NCBI GenBank assembly: GCA_029433415.1
Contig: JAQTIA010000003.1
Location: forward strand, 1-64,000
Direction: 5' to 3'
Length of the DNA: 64,000 bases
DNA from: Acetobacteraceae bacterium ESL0709
GTDB lineage: Bacteria; Pseudomonadota; Alphaproteobacteria; Acetobacterales; Acetobacteraceae
Shown one piece after another: positions 16,283 through 26,014 of this stretch (position 1 is its first letter; each line of letters starts with the position of its first letter). The notes beneath the pieces are model-generated. The model did not search any database, was not told where the DNA came from, and was given only the letters and a program-made list of their open reading frames with translations. Both the position numbers and the translations under genes were made by a program.

Positions 16283-17698
16283 ATGGCTGAGCCCATGCTG
16301 AAATTTGTGCATCAACCACAGGAACGTCCAGTTAAACGTCCTGCTGCCCAGAGACGTAAGGATTTCGGGGAGATCTATGAGGGCTTTCCTCTGGCCAGAG
16401 CCGAGGAACAGGCTGCACGATGCTCGCAATGCGGGATTCCCTTTTGCGCGTCTCACTGTCCCTTGGGAAATAATATCCCTGACTGGTTGCGTCTGGCTGC
16501 AACAGGTCGTCTGAAAGAAGCTTATAGCTTGTCGTCGGAAACAAACAGTTTTCCCGAGATATGTGGTCGTATTTGTCCGCAGGACCGTCTTTGTGAAGGC
16601 AATTGCGTCATTAATAAAGACTTTAAAAGTGTTACAATCGGAGCGGTGGAGCGTTTTATTACCGAAACGGCTTTCAGTGAAGGCTGGGTACAGCCCGATA
16701 TGCCTGTGACGGAGAAAAGACTGAGTGTTGGCATTATCGGTTCAGGCCCGGCAGGGCTGGCCTGCGCCGAAAGTCTTCGTTCCAGAGGTTATGAGGTTCA
16801 CGTTTATGAAAGGCAGGCTGAAGCAGGCGGCTTGTTGCGCTATGGCATTCCCGGCTTCAAGCTGGAGAAGCACGTCATCAGCCGCCGGATTGAACTTTTG
16901 CAGGCCCAGGGTGTCATTTTCCATCTCGGTCAGGAAATTGGGGCCGGGAAAGGAGCACTGTCTTTTGACGAATTGCAAAAACGTCATCATTCCCTCTTCC
17001 TGGCAACAGGGGTCTATAAGGCGAAGCAGGCCCGCGTTCCGGGAGAGAGTTTGAAGGGCGTTGTCAGGGCGCTGGAGTTTCTTTGTGAGGCGGAGAACCC
17101 TGAACCGGCCTTGAATAGTGCTGGCAAACGCGTTGTTGTCATTGGCGGCGGTGATACAGCGATGGATTGCGTACGCAGTGCCATCAGGCAGGGCGCTGCG
17201 AAAGTGACATGCGTTTACCGTCGTGACCGGTCCAATATGCCGGGTTCTCGTCAGGAGGTCCTGAATGCCGAGGAAGAGGGCGGCGAGTTCATGTGGCTTG
17301 CAGCGCCTGAGGAGTTTATAGGCTGTGACCATGTTGAATCCGTGCGTCTGAAAGAGATGCGTCTTGGCGTGCCCGATTCTGATGGCCGTCGCGCGGTTGA
17401 ACCAACAGGGCAATATAGTGTTCTGGAGGCTGATATGGTCATTTGTGCTTTGGGTTTTGACCCCGAAGATCTTCCAGCTCTGTGGAAACGCGATGACCTG
17501 GCCGTCACGTCATGGAACACGCTGAAAGTAACCAAAAACGGCTATGAGACTTCCATTCCGGGTGTTTTTGCCGGAGGCGACATTGTTCGTGGGGCCAGTC
17601 TTGTGGTCTGGGCCATTCGCGATGGGCGCGAAGCCGCCAAAGCCATCGACCATTATCTTTCCACGCAGTCAACGCAAACTTCTGAGGGAGTTCTCTAA
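16283..17698 (+). CDS. gltD: Glutamate synthase (NADPH) small subunit
   Basis: GltD takes electrons from NADPH and passes them through FAD and Fe-S clusters to GltB. The 471-residue protein has N-terminal cysteine clusters (CSQCGIPFCASHCPLGNNIP and CGRICPQDRLCEGNC), an FAD-binding GIIGSGPAGLACAE (about residue 150) and an NADPH-binding VVVIGGGDTAMDC. AGGAG lies 9 nt upstream of the ATG. The stop abuts the gltB start directly (TAA then ATG), so the subunits are coupled. The order gltD-gltB is the reverse of that in E. coli. Confidence 0.96.
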   Translation: MAEPMLKFVHQPQERPVKRPAAQRRKDFGEIYEGFPLARAEEQAARCSQCGIPFCASHCPLGNNIPDWLRLAATGRLKEAYSLSSETNSFPEICGRICPQDRLCEGNCVINKDFKSVTIGAVERFITETAFSEGWVQPDMPVTEKRLSVGIIGSGPAGLACAESLRSRGYEVHVYERQAEAGGLLRYGIPGFKLEKHVISRRIELLQAQGVIFHLGQEIGAGKGALSFDELQKRHHSLFLATGVYKAKQARVPGESLKGVVRALEFLCEAENPEPALNSAGKRVVVIGGGDTAMDCVRSAIRQGAAKVTCVYRRDRSNMPGSRQEVLNAEEEGGEFMWLAAPEEFIGCDHVESVRLKEMRLGVPDSDGRRAVEPTGQYSVLEADMVICALGFDPEDLPALWKRDDLAVTSWNTLKVTKNGYETSIPGVFAGGDIVRGASLVVWAIRDGREAAKAIDHYLSTQSTQTSEGVL

Positions 17699-20600
17699 AT
17701 GTCGGGTCAGAATTTCGTTCAGGAGTATAAGGCTAATAGTGAGCGTCTGGAGGGGCTTTACGACCCTGCGCAGGAACATGATTCCTGCGGTGTTGGTGTC
17801 ATTGTCAGTCTGGATGGCAAGGCTTCGCGCAAAGTGGTTGAGGCTGGAATTGAGGCTCTGAGCAATATCTGGCATCGCGGGGCCGTTGACGCTGATGGCA
17901 AGACAGGAGACGGAGCCGGAATTCATGTTGAGATTCCGCAGGATTTCTTTGCAGAGGCAATTCACAGCACGGGCATCAGCAGGATTGACGGCATTATCTC
18001 TGTCGGCATGGTCTTTTTGCCGCGTAATGATCTGACTGCGCAGGAATGTGGACGACAGATTATAGAGAGTGAGATCCTGGCTTTTGGTTACGAAATTTAC
18101 GGATGGCGTCAGGTCCCTATTGATACGGCCTGTATTGGCGAGAAAGCCAATGAGACTCGTCCCGAAATAGAACAAATCATGATCCGCAATGTGCTGGGTC
18201 ATGATCAGGATGAGCTGGAACGTAATCTCTATGTGATTCGCCGCCGGATTGAAAAGGCCGCGATGGCTGCTTCAGTCGATCTCTATATCTGTTCGCTGTC
18301 CAGTCGGTCCGTCATTTATAAAGGTATGTTTCTGGCTGAAAATCTGACAGATTTTTATCCTGATCTTCTTGATAAGCGGTTTGTCTCACGTTTTGCGCTT
18401 TATCATCAGCGTTATTCCACCAACACATTTCCTACGTGGAAACTGGCCCAGCCTTTCCGCCGCGTGGCGCATAATGGCGAGATCAATACGCTTTCAGGCA
18501 ATATCAACTGGATGCGGGCCCACGAAACCCGTCTTTCCAGCCCGCAGCTTGATCCGTATATGGAGTCCCTGAAGCCTGTCATCCAGCCCTCGGGATCTGA
18601 TACAGCAGCATTGGATAATGTGTTTGAACTCCTGACTTTTGCCGGTCGCGATGCCATGATGGCAAAGTCTCTCATGATCCCGGCTTCTGTGGGAGGAAGT
18701 TCCTTTATTTCGTCGAAAGTAAAGGCCTTTTATCGCTATTGCTATTCCGTCATGGAGCCATGGGACGGGCCGGCGGCAATCTGTGCGACCGATGGAAAAT
18801 GGATCATCGCCGGGCTTGACAGAGCCGGGCTGCGCCCTTCCCGTTACAGCATTACCAAGGATGGTTTGCTGATTGTCGGTTCGGAAACCGGCATTGTCCG
18901 TATCCCTGAAGAATCGATTCTGGAGCGCGGGCGTTTGGGGCCAGGGCAGACCATGGCGGTTAATCTGGCAACAGGCCGTCTCTACAAGCCACATGAAGTG
19001 GAAGATGAGCTGGCTTCCCGCCATAATTACGAAGAGTGGGTAAAGCTGATACGCGATGTCGAGCCCCTTATCGAAGGAGTGGAGGAGGAAAGTAAGCTCT
19101 CTGAAAGTGAGTTGTTCCACCGCCAGCAAGCCATCAGCCGCACTTACGAGGATCTGGAAACGATCTTGCATCCTATGGTGGCCAATGCGGCTGAGGCGAT
19201 CGGGTCTATGGGGGATGATACGCCCCTGCAGATTCTTTCGGTCCATTATCGCGGGTTGGGCAATTATTTCCGTCAGGGTTTCAGTCAGGTGACGAATCCA
19301 CCGATTGACAGTCTGCGTGAAACAAGGGTGATGAGCCTTGTGACGCGTTTGGGAAATCTGGGCAATATCCTTGAAGAATCAGCAAGCCAGTGTGACCTTT
19401 TACAGCTTCCCAGTCCGATCCTGACCAACGGAGAATTTGATCGCCTGAGAGAAGTTTGCGGCGATCAGGGTGCTGTGATTGACTGTACCTTCCCGTTGGA
19501 GGATGGCGAAGCGGGGCTGAGAAAGGCTTTACAGCATATTTGCGGCCAGGCAGAAGATGCCGTCAGGGGAGGATGTTCACATATTTTCCTGACAGATGAG
19601 CATAGCGCGGCAGATCGTGTGGCCCTGCCGATGATTCTGGTCACAGCGGCTGTGCATATCCATCTTGTGCGTCATTCCTTGCGGACGTTTACGTCATTGA
19701 ATGTGCGCAGTTCCACAGTGCTGGATGTTCATAGCATTGCGGTCAATATTGGCGTGGGTGCGACGACGGTCAATCCCTGGCTCACGCAACATTCCATTGC
19801 TGATCGTCTCAGGCGCGGCCTGTTTGAGCCCATGACGCTGCGTGAGGCCATGTTGCGCTACCGCAAGGCTCTGGATAAGGGTCTGCTCAAGATCATGTCC
19901 AAGGTCGGGATCTCAATCGTTTCCTCCTATCGCGGGGGCTATAATTTCGAGGCAATCGGCCTTTCCCGTGCCCTTGTGGCTGAATTTTTCCCGGGTATGC
20001 CATCGCGTATTTCAGGGATTGGTTTGCCCGGTATTGCCCGCAATGTGCTCAAGGCGCACAAGGAAGCCTGGGCCCAGTCCAAAATTGTGCCGCTTCCCAT
20101 TGGGGGACGCTATAAGTTGCGTATGAAGGGTGAAGCCCACGCTTTTAACGCAACGGTCGTTCATCAGCTGCAAATGGCGGTGAATGCCAACAGCTACAAG
20201 CTTTATCGTCGCTATGTGGAGGCGCTGGAATCGCTACCGCCTATTTCCTTGCGCGATCTATTCGGTTTCAAACCCGTGGCTCATCCTATTTCGGTTGATG
20301 AGGTCGAGGGAATTACACAGATCCGCCGCCATCTTGTCGCACCGGGCATTTCTCTGGGGGCGTTAAGCCCTGAGGCGCATGAGACACTGGCGATTGCCAT
20401 GAACCGGATCGGTGCAAAATCTGATTCCGGTGAAGGAGGAGAAGATCCGGCTCGTGCTCATCCTCGTCCGAATGGGGATAATGCGTCTTCAGCGATCAAG
20501 CAGGTTGCGTCAGGTCGTTTCGGCGTAACAGCGGAATATCTCAATGATTGTCGTGAAATTGAGATCAAGGTAGCGCAGGGAGCCAAACCGGGTGAGGGCG

Positions 20601-22216
20601 GACAGCTTCCCGGGTTTAAGGTGACGGAACTGATTGCCCGTCTGCGTCACGCGACGCCCGGGGTGACGCTTATTTCGCCACCGCCTCATCATGATATCTA
20701 TTCCATTGAGGATCTAGCCCAGCTTATTTATGACCTGAAGCAGATCAACCCTGAAGCGACGGTCACGGTCAAGCTGGTCGCAAGGACTGGCATTGGCACG
20801 ATTGCTGCCGGTGTCGCAAAAGCGAAGGCGGATGCCATTCTGATTTCTGGTCATTCAGGGGGTACGGGCGCCAGTCCGCAGTCTTCTATCCATTATGCCG
20901 GTCTGCCATGGGAAATGGGGCTGAGCGAGGCCCATCAGGTCCTCATGCTCAACCGCCTGCGTCACCGTCTTACCCTGCGCGTCGATGGTGGCATCAGGAC
21001 GGGACGGGACGTTGTGATTGCGGCTATGCTGGGGGCTGAGGAATTCGGGATTGGCACAGCCGCGCTTGTTGCCATGGGCTGTATCATGGTACGCCAGTGT
21101 CACTCCAATACCTGTCCTGTTGGTGTGTGTGTGCAAGATGAGAGCCTGAGAGCGAAATTTGAGGGCACGCCTGAAAAAGTCATTAATCTTTTTACGCTGA
21201 TAGCCGAGGATGTTCGCAATATTCTGGCTCAGCTTGGTGTGCGGTCTCTAAAGGAGATTATCGGGCGTACGGATCTGCTTCATCAGGTTTCACGTGGAGC
21301 CGATTATCTCGATGATCTGGATCTCAATTCCCTGCTGGTGCAGGCCGATTCTGGGGGATATGCACGTTATTGCACGCGTGAGGGCCGCAATGAGGTGCCT
21401 GATACTCTGGATGCAGAGATTATTGCGGATGCCCGGCCCTTGTTTGAGCGACGCGAGAAGCTGCATCTTCATTATGTCGTGCGTAATACGCACCGTGCGA
21501 TCGGAACGCGCATTTCTTCCTTGATTACGCGTAAATTTGGCATGAGCAGTCTACCGGAAGGGCACGTGACCCTGACCCTTAAAGGGTCGGCCGGCCAGTC
21601 TCTGGGAGCATTTGCTGTCAAGGGATTGCGCCTCGAAGTGGAAGGTGACGCTAATGACTATGTCGGCAAGGGGCTGTGTGGCGCGACGATTGTCGTGCAT
21701 CCGGGACCAGGCTCGACTCTGGTCTCTCAGGATAACGCGATTATCGGCAATACAGTGCTTTATGGGGCTACGTCAGGCGCCCTTTTTGCGGCAGGGCAGG
21801 CTGGAGAGCGTTTTGCAGTGCGTAATTCCGGGGCTGTTGCCGTTGTCGAAGGTTGCGGTTCGAACGGGTGCGAATATATGACGGGCGGCACAGTGGTCGT
21901 GCTGGGCGAGGTCGGCAATAATTTCGGTGCTGGCTTTACTGGCGGTACAGCTTTTGTGCTGGACACTGATGGCTGGTTTGAAGGGCGAGTCAATGGTGAA
22001 AGCCTGACATGGAGTCGGGTTGCTCCATCCTCTAAGTGGGAGGTGCAGCTGCGTGGGCTGGTCGAGCGTCATGTCAGGGAGACAGGCAGTGTTTACGCGG
22101 CAGGACTGCTTAATAACTGGGCAGAAACATTGTCACAATTCTGGCATATCGTGCCGAAGGATTACGCAAAGATCATCGGTTTTGTTGAAGAGGATCTGAC
22201 ACGTCTTTCTGCCTGA
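17699..22216 (+). CDS. gltB: Glutamate synthase (NADPH) large subunit
   Basis: GltB converts glutamine plus 2-oxoglutarate to two glutamates, the central ammonia-assimilation step with glutamine synthetase. At 1505 residues it has normal length. Cys30 in HDSCGVG is the N-terminal nucleophile after removal of a 29-residue propeptide. The FMN domain holds SGHSGGTGASPQSSI, the 3Fe-4S cysteines lie in CHSNTCPVGVC, and the C-terminal beta-helix is Gly-rich (GSNGCEYMTGGTVVVLG). A long inverted repeat follows the gene. Confidence 0.97.
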   Translation: MSGQNFVQEYKANSERLEGLYDPAQEHDSCGVGVIVSLDGKASRKVVEAGIEALSNIWHRGAVDADGKTGDGAGIHVEIPQDFFAEAIHSTGISRIDGIISVGMVFLPRNDLTAQECGRQIIESEILAFGYEIYGWRQVPIDTACIGEKANETRPEIEQIMIRNVLGHDQDELERNLYVIRRRIEKAAMAASVDLYICSLSSRSVIYKGMFLAENLTDFYPDLLDKRFVSRFALYHQRYSTNTFPTWKLAQPFRRVAHNGEINTLSGNINWMRAHETRLSSPQLDPYMESLKPVIQPSGSDTAALDNVFELLTFAGRDAMMAKSLMIPASVGGSSFISSKVKAFYRYCYSVMEPWDGPAAICATDGKWIIAGLDRAGLRPSRYSITKDGLLIVGSETGIVRIPEESILERGRLGPGQTMAVNLATGRLYKPHEVEDELASRHNYEEWVKLIRDVEPLIEGVEEESKLSESELFHRQQAISRTYEDLETILHPMVANAAEAIGSMGDDTPLQILSVHYRGLGNYFRQGFSQVTNPPIDSLRETRVMSLVTRLGNLGNILEESASQCDLLQLPSPILTNGEFDRLREVCGDQGAVIDCTFPLEDGEAGLRKALQHICGQAEDAVRGGCSHIFLTDEHSAADRVALPMILVTAAVHIHLVRHSLRTFTSLNVRSSTVLDVHSIAVNIGVGATTVNPWLTQHSIADRLRRGLFEPMTLREAMLRYRKALDKGLLKIMSKVGISIVSSYRGGYNFEAIGLSRALVAEFFPGMPSRISGIGLPGIARNVLKAHKEAWAQSKIVPLPIGGRYKLRMKGEAHAFNATVVHQLQMAVNANSYKLYRRYVEALESLPPISLRDLFGFKPVAHPISVDEVEGITQIRRHLVAPGISLGALSPEAHETLAIAMNRIGAKSDSGEGGEDPARAHPRPNGDNASSAIKQVASGRFGVTAEYLNDCREIEIKVAQGAKPGEGGQLPGFKVTELIARLRHATPGVTLISPPPHHDIYSIEDLAQLIYDLKQINPEATVTVKLVARTGIGTIAAGVAKAKADAILISGHSGGTGASPQSSIHYAGLPWEMGLSEAHQVLMLNRLRHRLTLRVDGGIRTGRDVVIAAMLGAEEFGIGTAALVAMGCIMVRQCHSNTCPVGVCVQDESLRAKFEGTPEKVINLFTLIAEDVRNILAQLGVRSLKEIIGRTDLLHQVSRGADYLDDLDLNSLLVQADSGGYARYCTREGRNEVPDTLDAEIIADARPLFERREKLHLHYVVRNTHRAIGTRISSLITRKFGMSSLPEGHVTLTLKGSAGQSLGAFAVKGLRLEVEGDANDYVGKGLCGATIVVHPGPGSTLVSQDNAIIGNTVLYGATSGALFAAGQAGERFAVRNSGAVAVVEGCGSNGCEYMTGGTVVVLGEVGNNFGAGFTGGTAFVLDTDGWFEGRVNGESLTWSRVAPSSKWEVQLRGLVERHVRETGSVYAAGLLNNWAETLSQFWHIVPKDYAKIIGFVEEDLTRLSA

Positions 22217-22232
22217 GCGTTCTGGAGATGAT

Positions 22233-22295
22233 GTGGGAACTCTTTTTTCGTTTTTGACGGAATAAACGGAATAAAGAGTCAAAAAGAGTTCCCAC
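22233..22295 (+). terminator. Inverted repeat after gltB, possible terminator
   Basis: GTGGGAACTCTTTTT (22233-22247) and AAAAAGAGTTCCCAC (22281-22295) are perfect 15-bp arms 16 bp after the gltB stop. A TTTTTGAC/GTCAAAAA pair lies across the inner region. There is no T-run after the second arm on the plus strand, so it may act as a Rho-dependent or mRNA-stabilising hairpin rather than a simple intrinsic terminator. Confidence 0.5.
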
Positions 22296-22324
22296 GGTTC
22301 TTCTCACGGGGTAAGATTCCGCTC

Positions 22325-24175
22325 ATGATGATTATGCAGTCTTATCCTTTATATCCCCTTTCCCCATCGTACCTTAGGGCTTCAGAGGTGCAGCTACCCC
22401 AAAGTGATGCCCCCAAAGCACCGCGCTGGGATTTGTCTGATCTTTATGCTTCGCCTGATGATCCTCATATTGAACAGGATTTTCTCTCGCTTGAGAAAAA
22501 GGCTGCCGCTTTTGAGGAACGGTGGAAAGACAGGCTTCATACCCTGCCTCCGGCTGATTTCCTGAAAGCTCTTGAGGATTATGAGGTTATAGAGGAAGGG
22601 CTGGGCAAGCTTGCTTCTTACGCGCAGCTTCTGTTTGCTGCCCATACTACGGATCCGGCAACCGGGCGTTTTGCGCAAGGTGTGCAGGAAAGAATGACTT
22701 CTCTTTCAGCGCATCTGCTTTTTTTCTCACTTGAGATTAATCGTCTTGACGATGATTTTGTTGCGACTCTCTGTCAGTCCCCGGAAATGGCGCCATGGGC
22801 GTGTTTTATCCGTGATGTGCGTGTTTTCCGGCCTTATCAGCTGAGTGACGAGGTCGAGCGTGTTCTGCTTGAGATTTCCGTAACGGGGCGACAGTCATGG
22901 GTGAGGCTGTTTGATGAGACCATGGCTGGCATGACAGCCAGAATCGGGGATGAAGACCTGCCGCTGGGTGATGTTTTTAATCGTCTGACAGATAGTGATC
23001 GCAAAAAACGTCATGAGGCGGCAGGGGCCATCAGCGCTGCTCTGGCAGGTCAAGAGAAGCTTTTGGTCATGATTACCAATAATCTGGCCAAGGAAAAGGC
23101 GGTTATGGACAAGTTACGCGGTTATCCGCGCCCTGTCAGCAGTCGCAACCGGGCCAATATGGTCGAGGATGAAGTGGTTGACGCGCTTGTTGAGGCGGTT
23201 GATGCGTCTTTTCCTCAATTATCCCATCGTTATTACAGACTCAAGGCGGGTTGGCTTGGGCTTGAAAAGCTTGAGCATTGGGACCGTAACGCGCCCTTGC
23301 CACAAAGCGATGACAGGATGTTAAGCTGGGACGAAGGCAAGGAGATTGTCCGTCAGGCTTACCAAGCCTTTGATTCGGAAATGGGTCAGCTGGCGGAAAG
23401 ATTTCTGGATAATCCCTGGATCGATGCTCTGGCAGCAGGGGGGAAATCATCAGGAGCTTTTGCCCACCCTGTCGTGCCGTCCCTTCATCCTTATCTTCTG
23501 ATGAATTATCATGGCCGTGCCCGGGATGTCATGACGCTGGCTCATGAGATGGGGCATGGCATTCACCAGATCATGGCAGGTCGGGCGCAGGGTTATCTGC
23601 GTTCTTCCACGCCCCTGACGCTGGCGGAGACAGCCTCTGTCTTTGGCGAAATGCTGACGTTCCAGTCTCTGCTGGAAAAAGAGACGTCTCCTGTGCGGCG
23701 CCGTCATCTCATGGCCTCAAAGGTTGAGGATATGCTCAATACGGTTGTACGGCAGGTTGCTTTTTACCAGTTCGAGGTCAGATTGCATGATGAGCGTCGC
23801 AAGGGGGAGTTGCCAGCCGAGCGTATAGGGGAGATCTGGCATGAGGTGCAGACCCGCAGTCTTGGTCCGGCTTTCCATTTTACGTCTGATTATGATCTGT
23901 ACTGGTCCTATATTCCCCACTTTATCCATTCGCCTTTTTACGTCTATGCCTATGCATTTGGGGACTGTCTGGTGAATGCCCTTTACGGGGTTTATCGTGA
24001 GCGGCCTGAAGGTTTTACGGAAAAATACAAGGCCATGCTTGCGGCAGGCGGCACATTACGCCACAGGGAGCTTTTGCGTCCCTTCGGACTTGATGCAAGT
24101 GATCCTGCTTTCTGGCATAAGGGTCTGAATGTTATCAGTGGTCTGATTGATCAGCTTGAAGCTGAATCGCTTTAA
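22325..24175 (+). CDS. pepF: Oligoendopeptidase F family zinc peptidase (M3)
   Basis: A cytoplasmic thermolysin-like peptidase that degrades short peptides. The 616-residue product carries the zinc motif LAHEMGHGIHQ (about residue 404) with the downstream ETASVFGEML glutamate ligand, in the M3 arrangement. Length agrees with bacterial PepF. The first residues (MMIMQSYPLYPLS) may include a few extra codons, as several ATGs lie close together. It is followed after 17 bp by the ABC1 kinase gene. Confidence 0.93.
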   Translation: MMIMQSYPLYPLSPSYLRASEVQLPQSDAPKAPRWDLSDLYASPDDPHIEQDFLSLEKKAAAFEERWKDRLHTLPPADFLKALEDYEVIEEGLGKLASYAQLLFAAHTTDPATGRFAQGVQERMTSLSAHLLFFSLEINRLDDDFVATLCQSPEMAPWACFIRDVRVFRPYQLSDEVERVLLEISVTGRQSWVRLFDETMAGMTARIGDEDLPLGDVFNRLTDSDRKKRHEAAGAISAALAGQEKLLVMITNNLAKEKAVMDKLRGYPRPVSSRNRANMVEDEVVDALVEAVDASFPQLSHRYYRLKAGWLGLEKLEHWDRNAPLPQSDDRMLSWDEGKEIVRQAYQAFDSEMGQLAERFLDNPWIDALAAGGKSSGAFAHPVVPSLHPYLLMNYHGRARDVMTLAHEMGHGIHQIMAGRAQGYLRSSTPLTLAETASVFGEMLTFQSLLEKETSPVRRRHLMASKVEDMLNTVVRQVAFYQFEVRLHDERRKGELPAERIGEIWHEVQTRSLGPAFHFTSDYDLYWSYIPHFIHSPFYVYAYAFGDCLVNALYGVYRERPEGFTEKYKAMLAAGGTLRHRELLRPFGLDASDPAFWHKGLNVISGLIDQLEAESL

Positions 24176-24192
24176 GAGGGGAGTGTACTGTT

Positions 24193-25560
24193 ATGGCGCG
24201 TGAACGTGACCTCGATAAAACTGGCTTTATGGATAATGTCCAGCGTGTCGTTCGTGCGTCCAGCGCCATGGGGGGGGTGGCAGCTCGTCTGGCAGGGCAT
24301 AAGCTCGGGCTGAGACCAGACAAGGAAAAACATGCTGAAGGGTTACGCGCGGCGCTGGGGAACCTGAAAGGCCCCTTGATGAAAGGAGCACAGCTTCTTT
24401 CTACCATTCCAGGTGCTTTACCTGAGGAATATGCTGATGAGCTGGCTCATTTACAGTCCAACGCTCCGCCAATGGGGTGGAGTTTTGTCCAGCGGCGCAT
24501 GAAGGCTGAGTTGGGGAGTCAGTGGGAGAGCCATTTTCGTTCATTCAGCCATGAGGCTGTGGCCGCTGCGTCCCTGGGACAAGTACACCGTGCCCTTTTG
24601 AGTGATGGTCGCGAAGTTGCTTGTAAATTGCAATATCCCGGCATGCAGGGTGCCATGGACAGCGACCTCAGGCAGCTGAAAACAGTACTGGGCGTGTACG
24701 GTTTTTTTGGGAATACAATTCGGCAGGATGAAGTCTATGCCGAACTTGCCGAGAGAATGCGTGAAGAGCTGGATTATCAGCGTGAAGCGAGTCATTTGCG
24801 CCTTTACCGGATCATGCTGCAAAAGCTCGGGGTGATTTCAGTGCCCGAGCCTTTGGCTGAGCTGACGACAGCGCGTTTGCTGACTATGGACTGGGTTAAT
24901 GGCCGTTCCATGCGTTCAGTGCTGGAGAGTGATCTTTCTCAAGAGGAACGTAATGCCATAGCCAGGGCGCTATTTTATGCTTGGTACTGTCCTGTCTATC
25001 ATTATGGGGTCATTCATGGAGACCCCCATATGGGGAATTTTACCGTGCGTGAGGACGGCGGAATCAATCTGCTGGATTTTGGAGCGGTGCGTATTTTTTC
25101 ACCGCGTTTTGTCGGTGGTGTGGTCAGTCTGTTTCAGGCCTTGCGTGAGGATGACGAGGAAGCAGCTTTCGAAGCTTATCAGGATTGGGGATTCCGTGGC
25201 CTGTCGCGCGAGACGGCTCAGGTGCTTAATCAATGGGCCCGCTTTTTCTATCGTCCGCTTATGACCGACAGGGAATGTTCCATGGAGGAAAGCAACAGGC
25301 CGGAAGAGGCGCGTGCCACGCTTGAAGCGGTTTATGAGGGGCTGAAGCGTACGGGAGGAATCACCTTGCCGCGTGAGTTCGTCATGATGGACCGTTCAGC
25401 CATCGGGTTGGGAAGTGCTTTCCTGCGTCTGGGAGCCCGTCTGAACTGGCACCGTATGTTTATGGAACTGATTGATGATTTTAACGTGGACGCCCTTGCA
25501 TCCCGTCAAAGAGAGGCCCTGCAACGTGCTGGCGTCCAGCCAACACGTTCCGGACTGTGA
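24193..25560 (+). CDS. ABC1/UbiB-family atypical kinase
   Basis: A member of the ADCK/UbiB family, whose members support ubiquinone metabolism or other lipid processes. The 455-residue protein has the family-specific AAASLGQVH loop (124-132) in place of a P-loop, the VACKLQYPG lysine (145), the catalytic HGDPHMGNF and the metal-binding LLDFGAV. The KxGQ motif reads KGAQ (64-67), with Ala for the invariant Gly. No C-terminal UbiB-type membrane helices are evident, so it may not be the ubiquinone-pathway UbiB itself. Substrate unknown. Confidence 0.85.
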   Translation: MARERDLDKTGFMDNVQRVVRASSAMGGVAARLAGHKLGLRPDKEKHAEGLRAALGNLKGPLMKGAQLLSTIPGALPEEYADELAHLQSNAPPMGWSFVQRRMKAELGSQWESHFRSFSHEAVAAASLGQVHRALLSDGREVACKLQYPGMQGAMDSDLRQLKTVLGVYGFFGNTIRQDEVYAELAERMREELDYQREASHLRLYRIMLQKLGVISVPEPLAELTTARLLTMDWVNGRSMRSVLESDLSQEERNAIARALFYAWYCPVYHYGVIHGDPHMGNFTVREDGGINLLDFGAVRIFSPRFVGGVVSLFQALREDDEEAAFEAYQDWGFRGLSRETAQVLNQWARFFYRPLMTDRECSMEESNRPEEARATLEAVYEGLKRTGGITLPREFVMMDRSAIGLGSAFLRLGARLNWHRMFMELIDDFNVDALASRQREALQRAGVQPTRSGL

Positions 25561-25580
25561 TCTCTGCGAAGGATCAGGCG

Positions 25581-25889
25581 TTATTTTTTGAGAAATTTGT
25601 CCAGAAGGTTGCCGATAGTCGGCTGACTGTTCGCGGCAGCGCTGTCTTCATGAGGCGTATTGCTGCTCAGAAGTCCCTGGAACTTCCCGATCACGTTGCC
25701 GATCTCATTATGACCGCTTTTAAGGCTGTCTGAAATATTCTGAAGCTGTTCTGACCATTTCTGTGCCTGCTGGTTGCCTTTTTGGGCCTCGGTCTGGATT
25801 TCATCAAGAAGGGTCTGCACTTTCTGAAAACCGTCCTGAATTTTGTCACTGAACTGGGTGCAGGTCTGCCCGATATTTTTAAGATCCAT
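25581..25889 (-). CDS. Small helical hypothetical protein
   Basis: A 102-residue, Gln- and Lys-rich protein that is probably helical or coiled-coil through residues 1-70 (for example QKVQTLLDEIQTEAQKGNQQ) with a short C-terminal amphipathic end (IGNLLDKFLKK). It has no signal peptide or membrane helix. It is convergent with the ABC1 kinase gene and divergent from uvrB. The pattern resembles phasin-like or other surface-coating proteins only superficially; no family is assigned. Confidence 0.6.
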   Translation of the reverse strand: MDLKNIGQTCTQFSDKIQDGFQKVQTLLDEIQTEAQKGNQQAQKWSEQLQNISDSLKSGHNEIGNVIGKFQGLLSSNTPHEDSAAANSQPTIGNLLDKFLKK

Positions 25890-25963
25890 CTGTTTTATCC
25901 TTTGAAAGTCCTGAGTTCTTATAAAGATTCTATCATCTTCTTTCTTAAGAAGGAGACTATAAA

Positions 25964-26014
25964 ATGATGATAACTTGCGGAATGATTATTTTACCCCCAT
26001 CTTCTTTCCGATGA
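25964..26014 (+). CDS. Putative 16-residue leader peptide before uvrB
   Basis: AAGGAG (25950-25955) lies 8 nt before ATG 25964 and opens a frame reading [16 protein letters not shown] that ends at TGA 26012-26014. The stop overlaps the likely uvrB ATG (26011) as ATGA. The strong ribosome-binding site belongs to this frame rather than to uvrB, so uvrB translation may depend on it. Alternatively the upstream frame is incidental and uvrB starts at TTG 25975. Confidence 0.4.
   Translation: MMITCGMIILPPSSFR

Noticed and set aside
16742-17413. 223-codon open frame antisense to gltD
   Set aside because: Fully inside gltD and rich in unlikely residue runs; no family match.
18494-19246. 250-codon open frame antisense to gltB
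   Set aside because: Opposite a conserved part of gltB; no start signal or domain.
25913-25931. GTTC-N7-GATT-like sequence upstream of uvrB as an SOS box
   Set aside because: Only one half fits the alphaproteobacterial GTTC-N7-GTTC LexA pattern, so it is not reported as a site.
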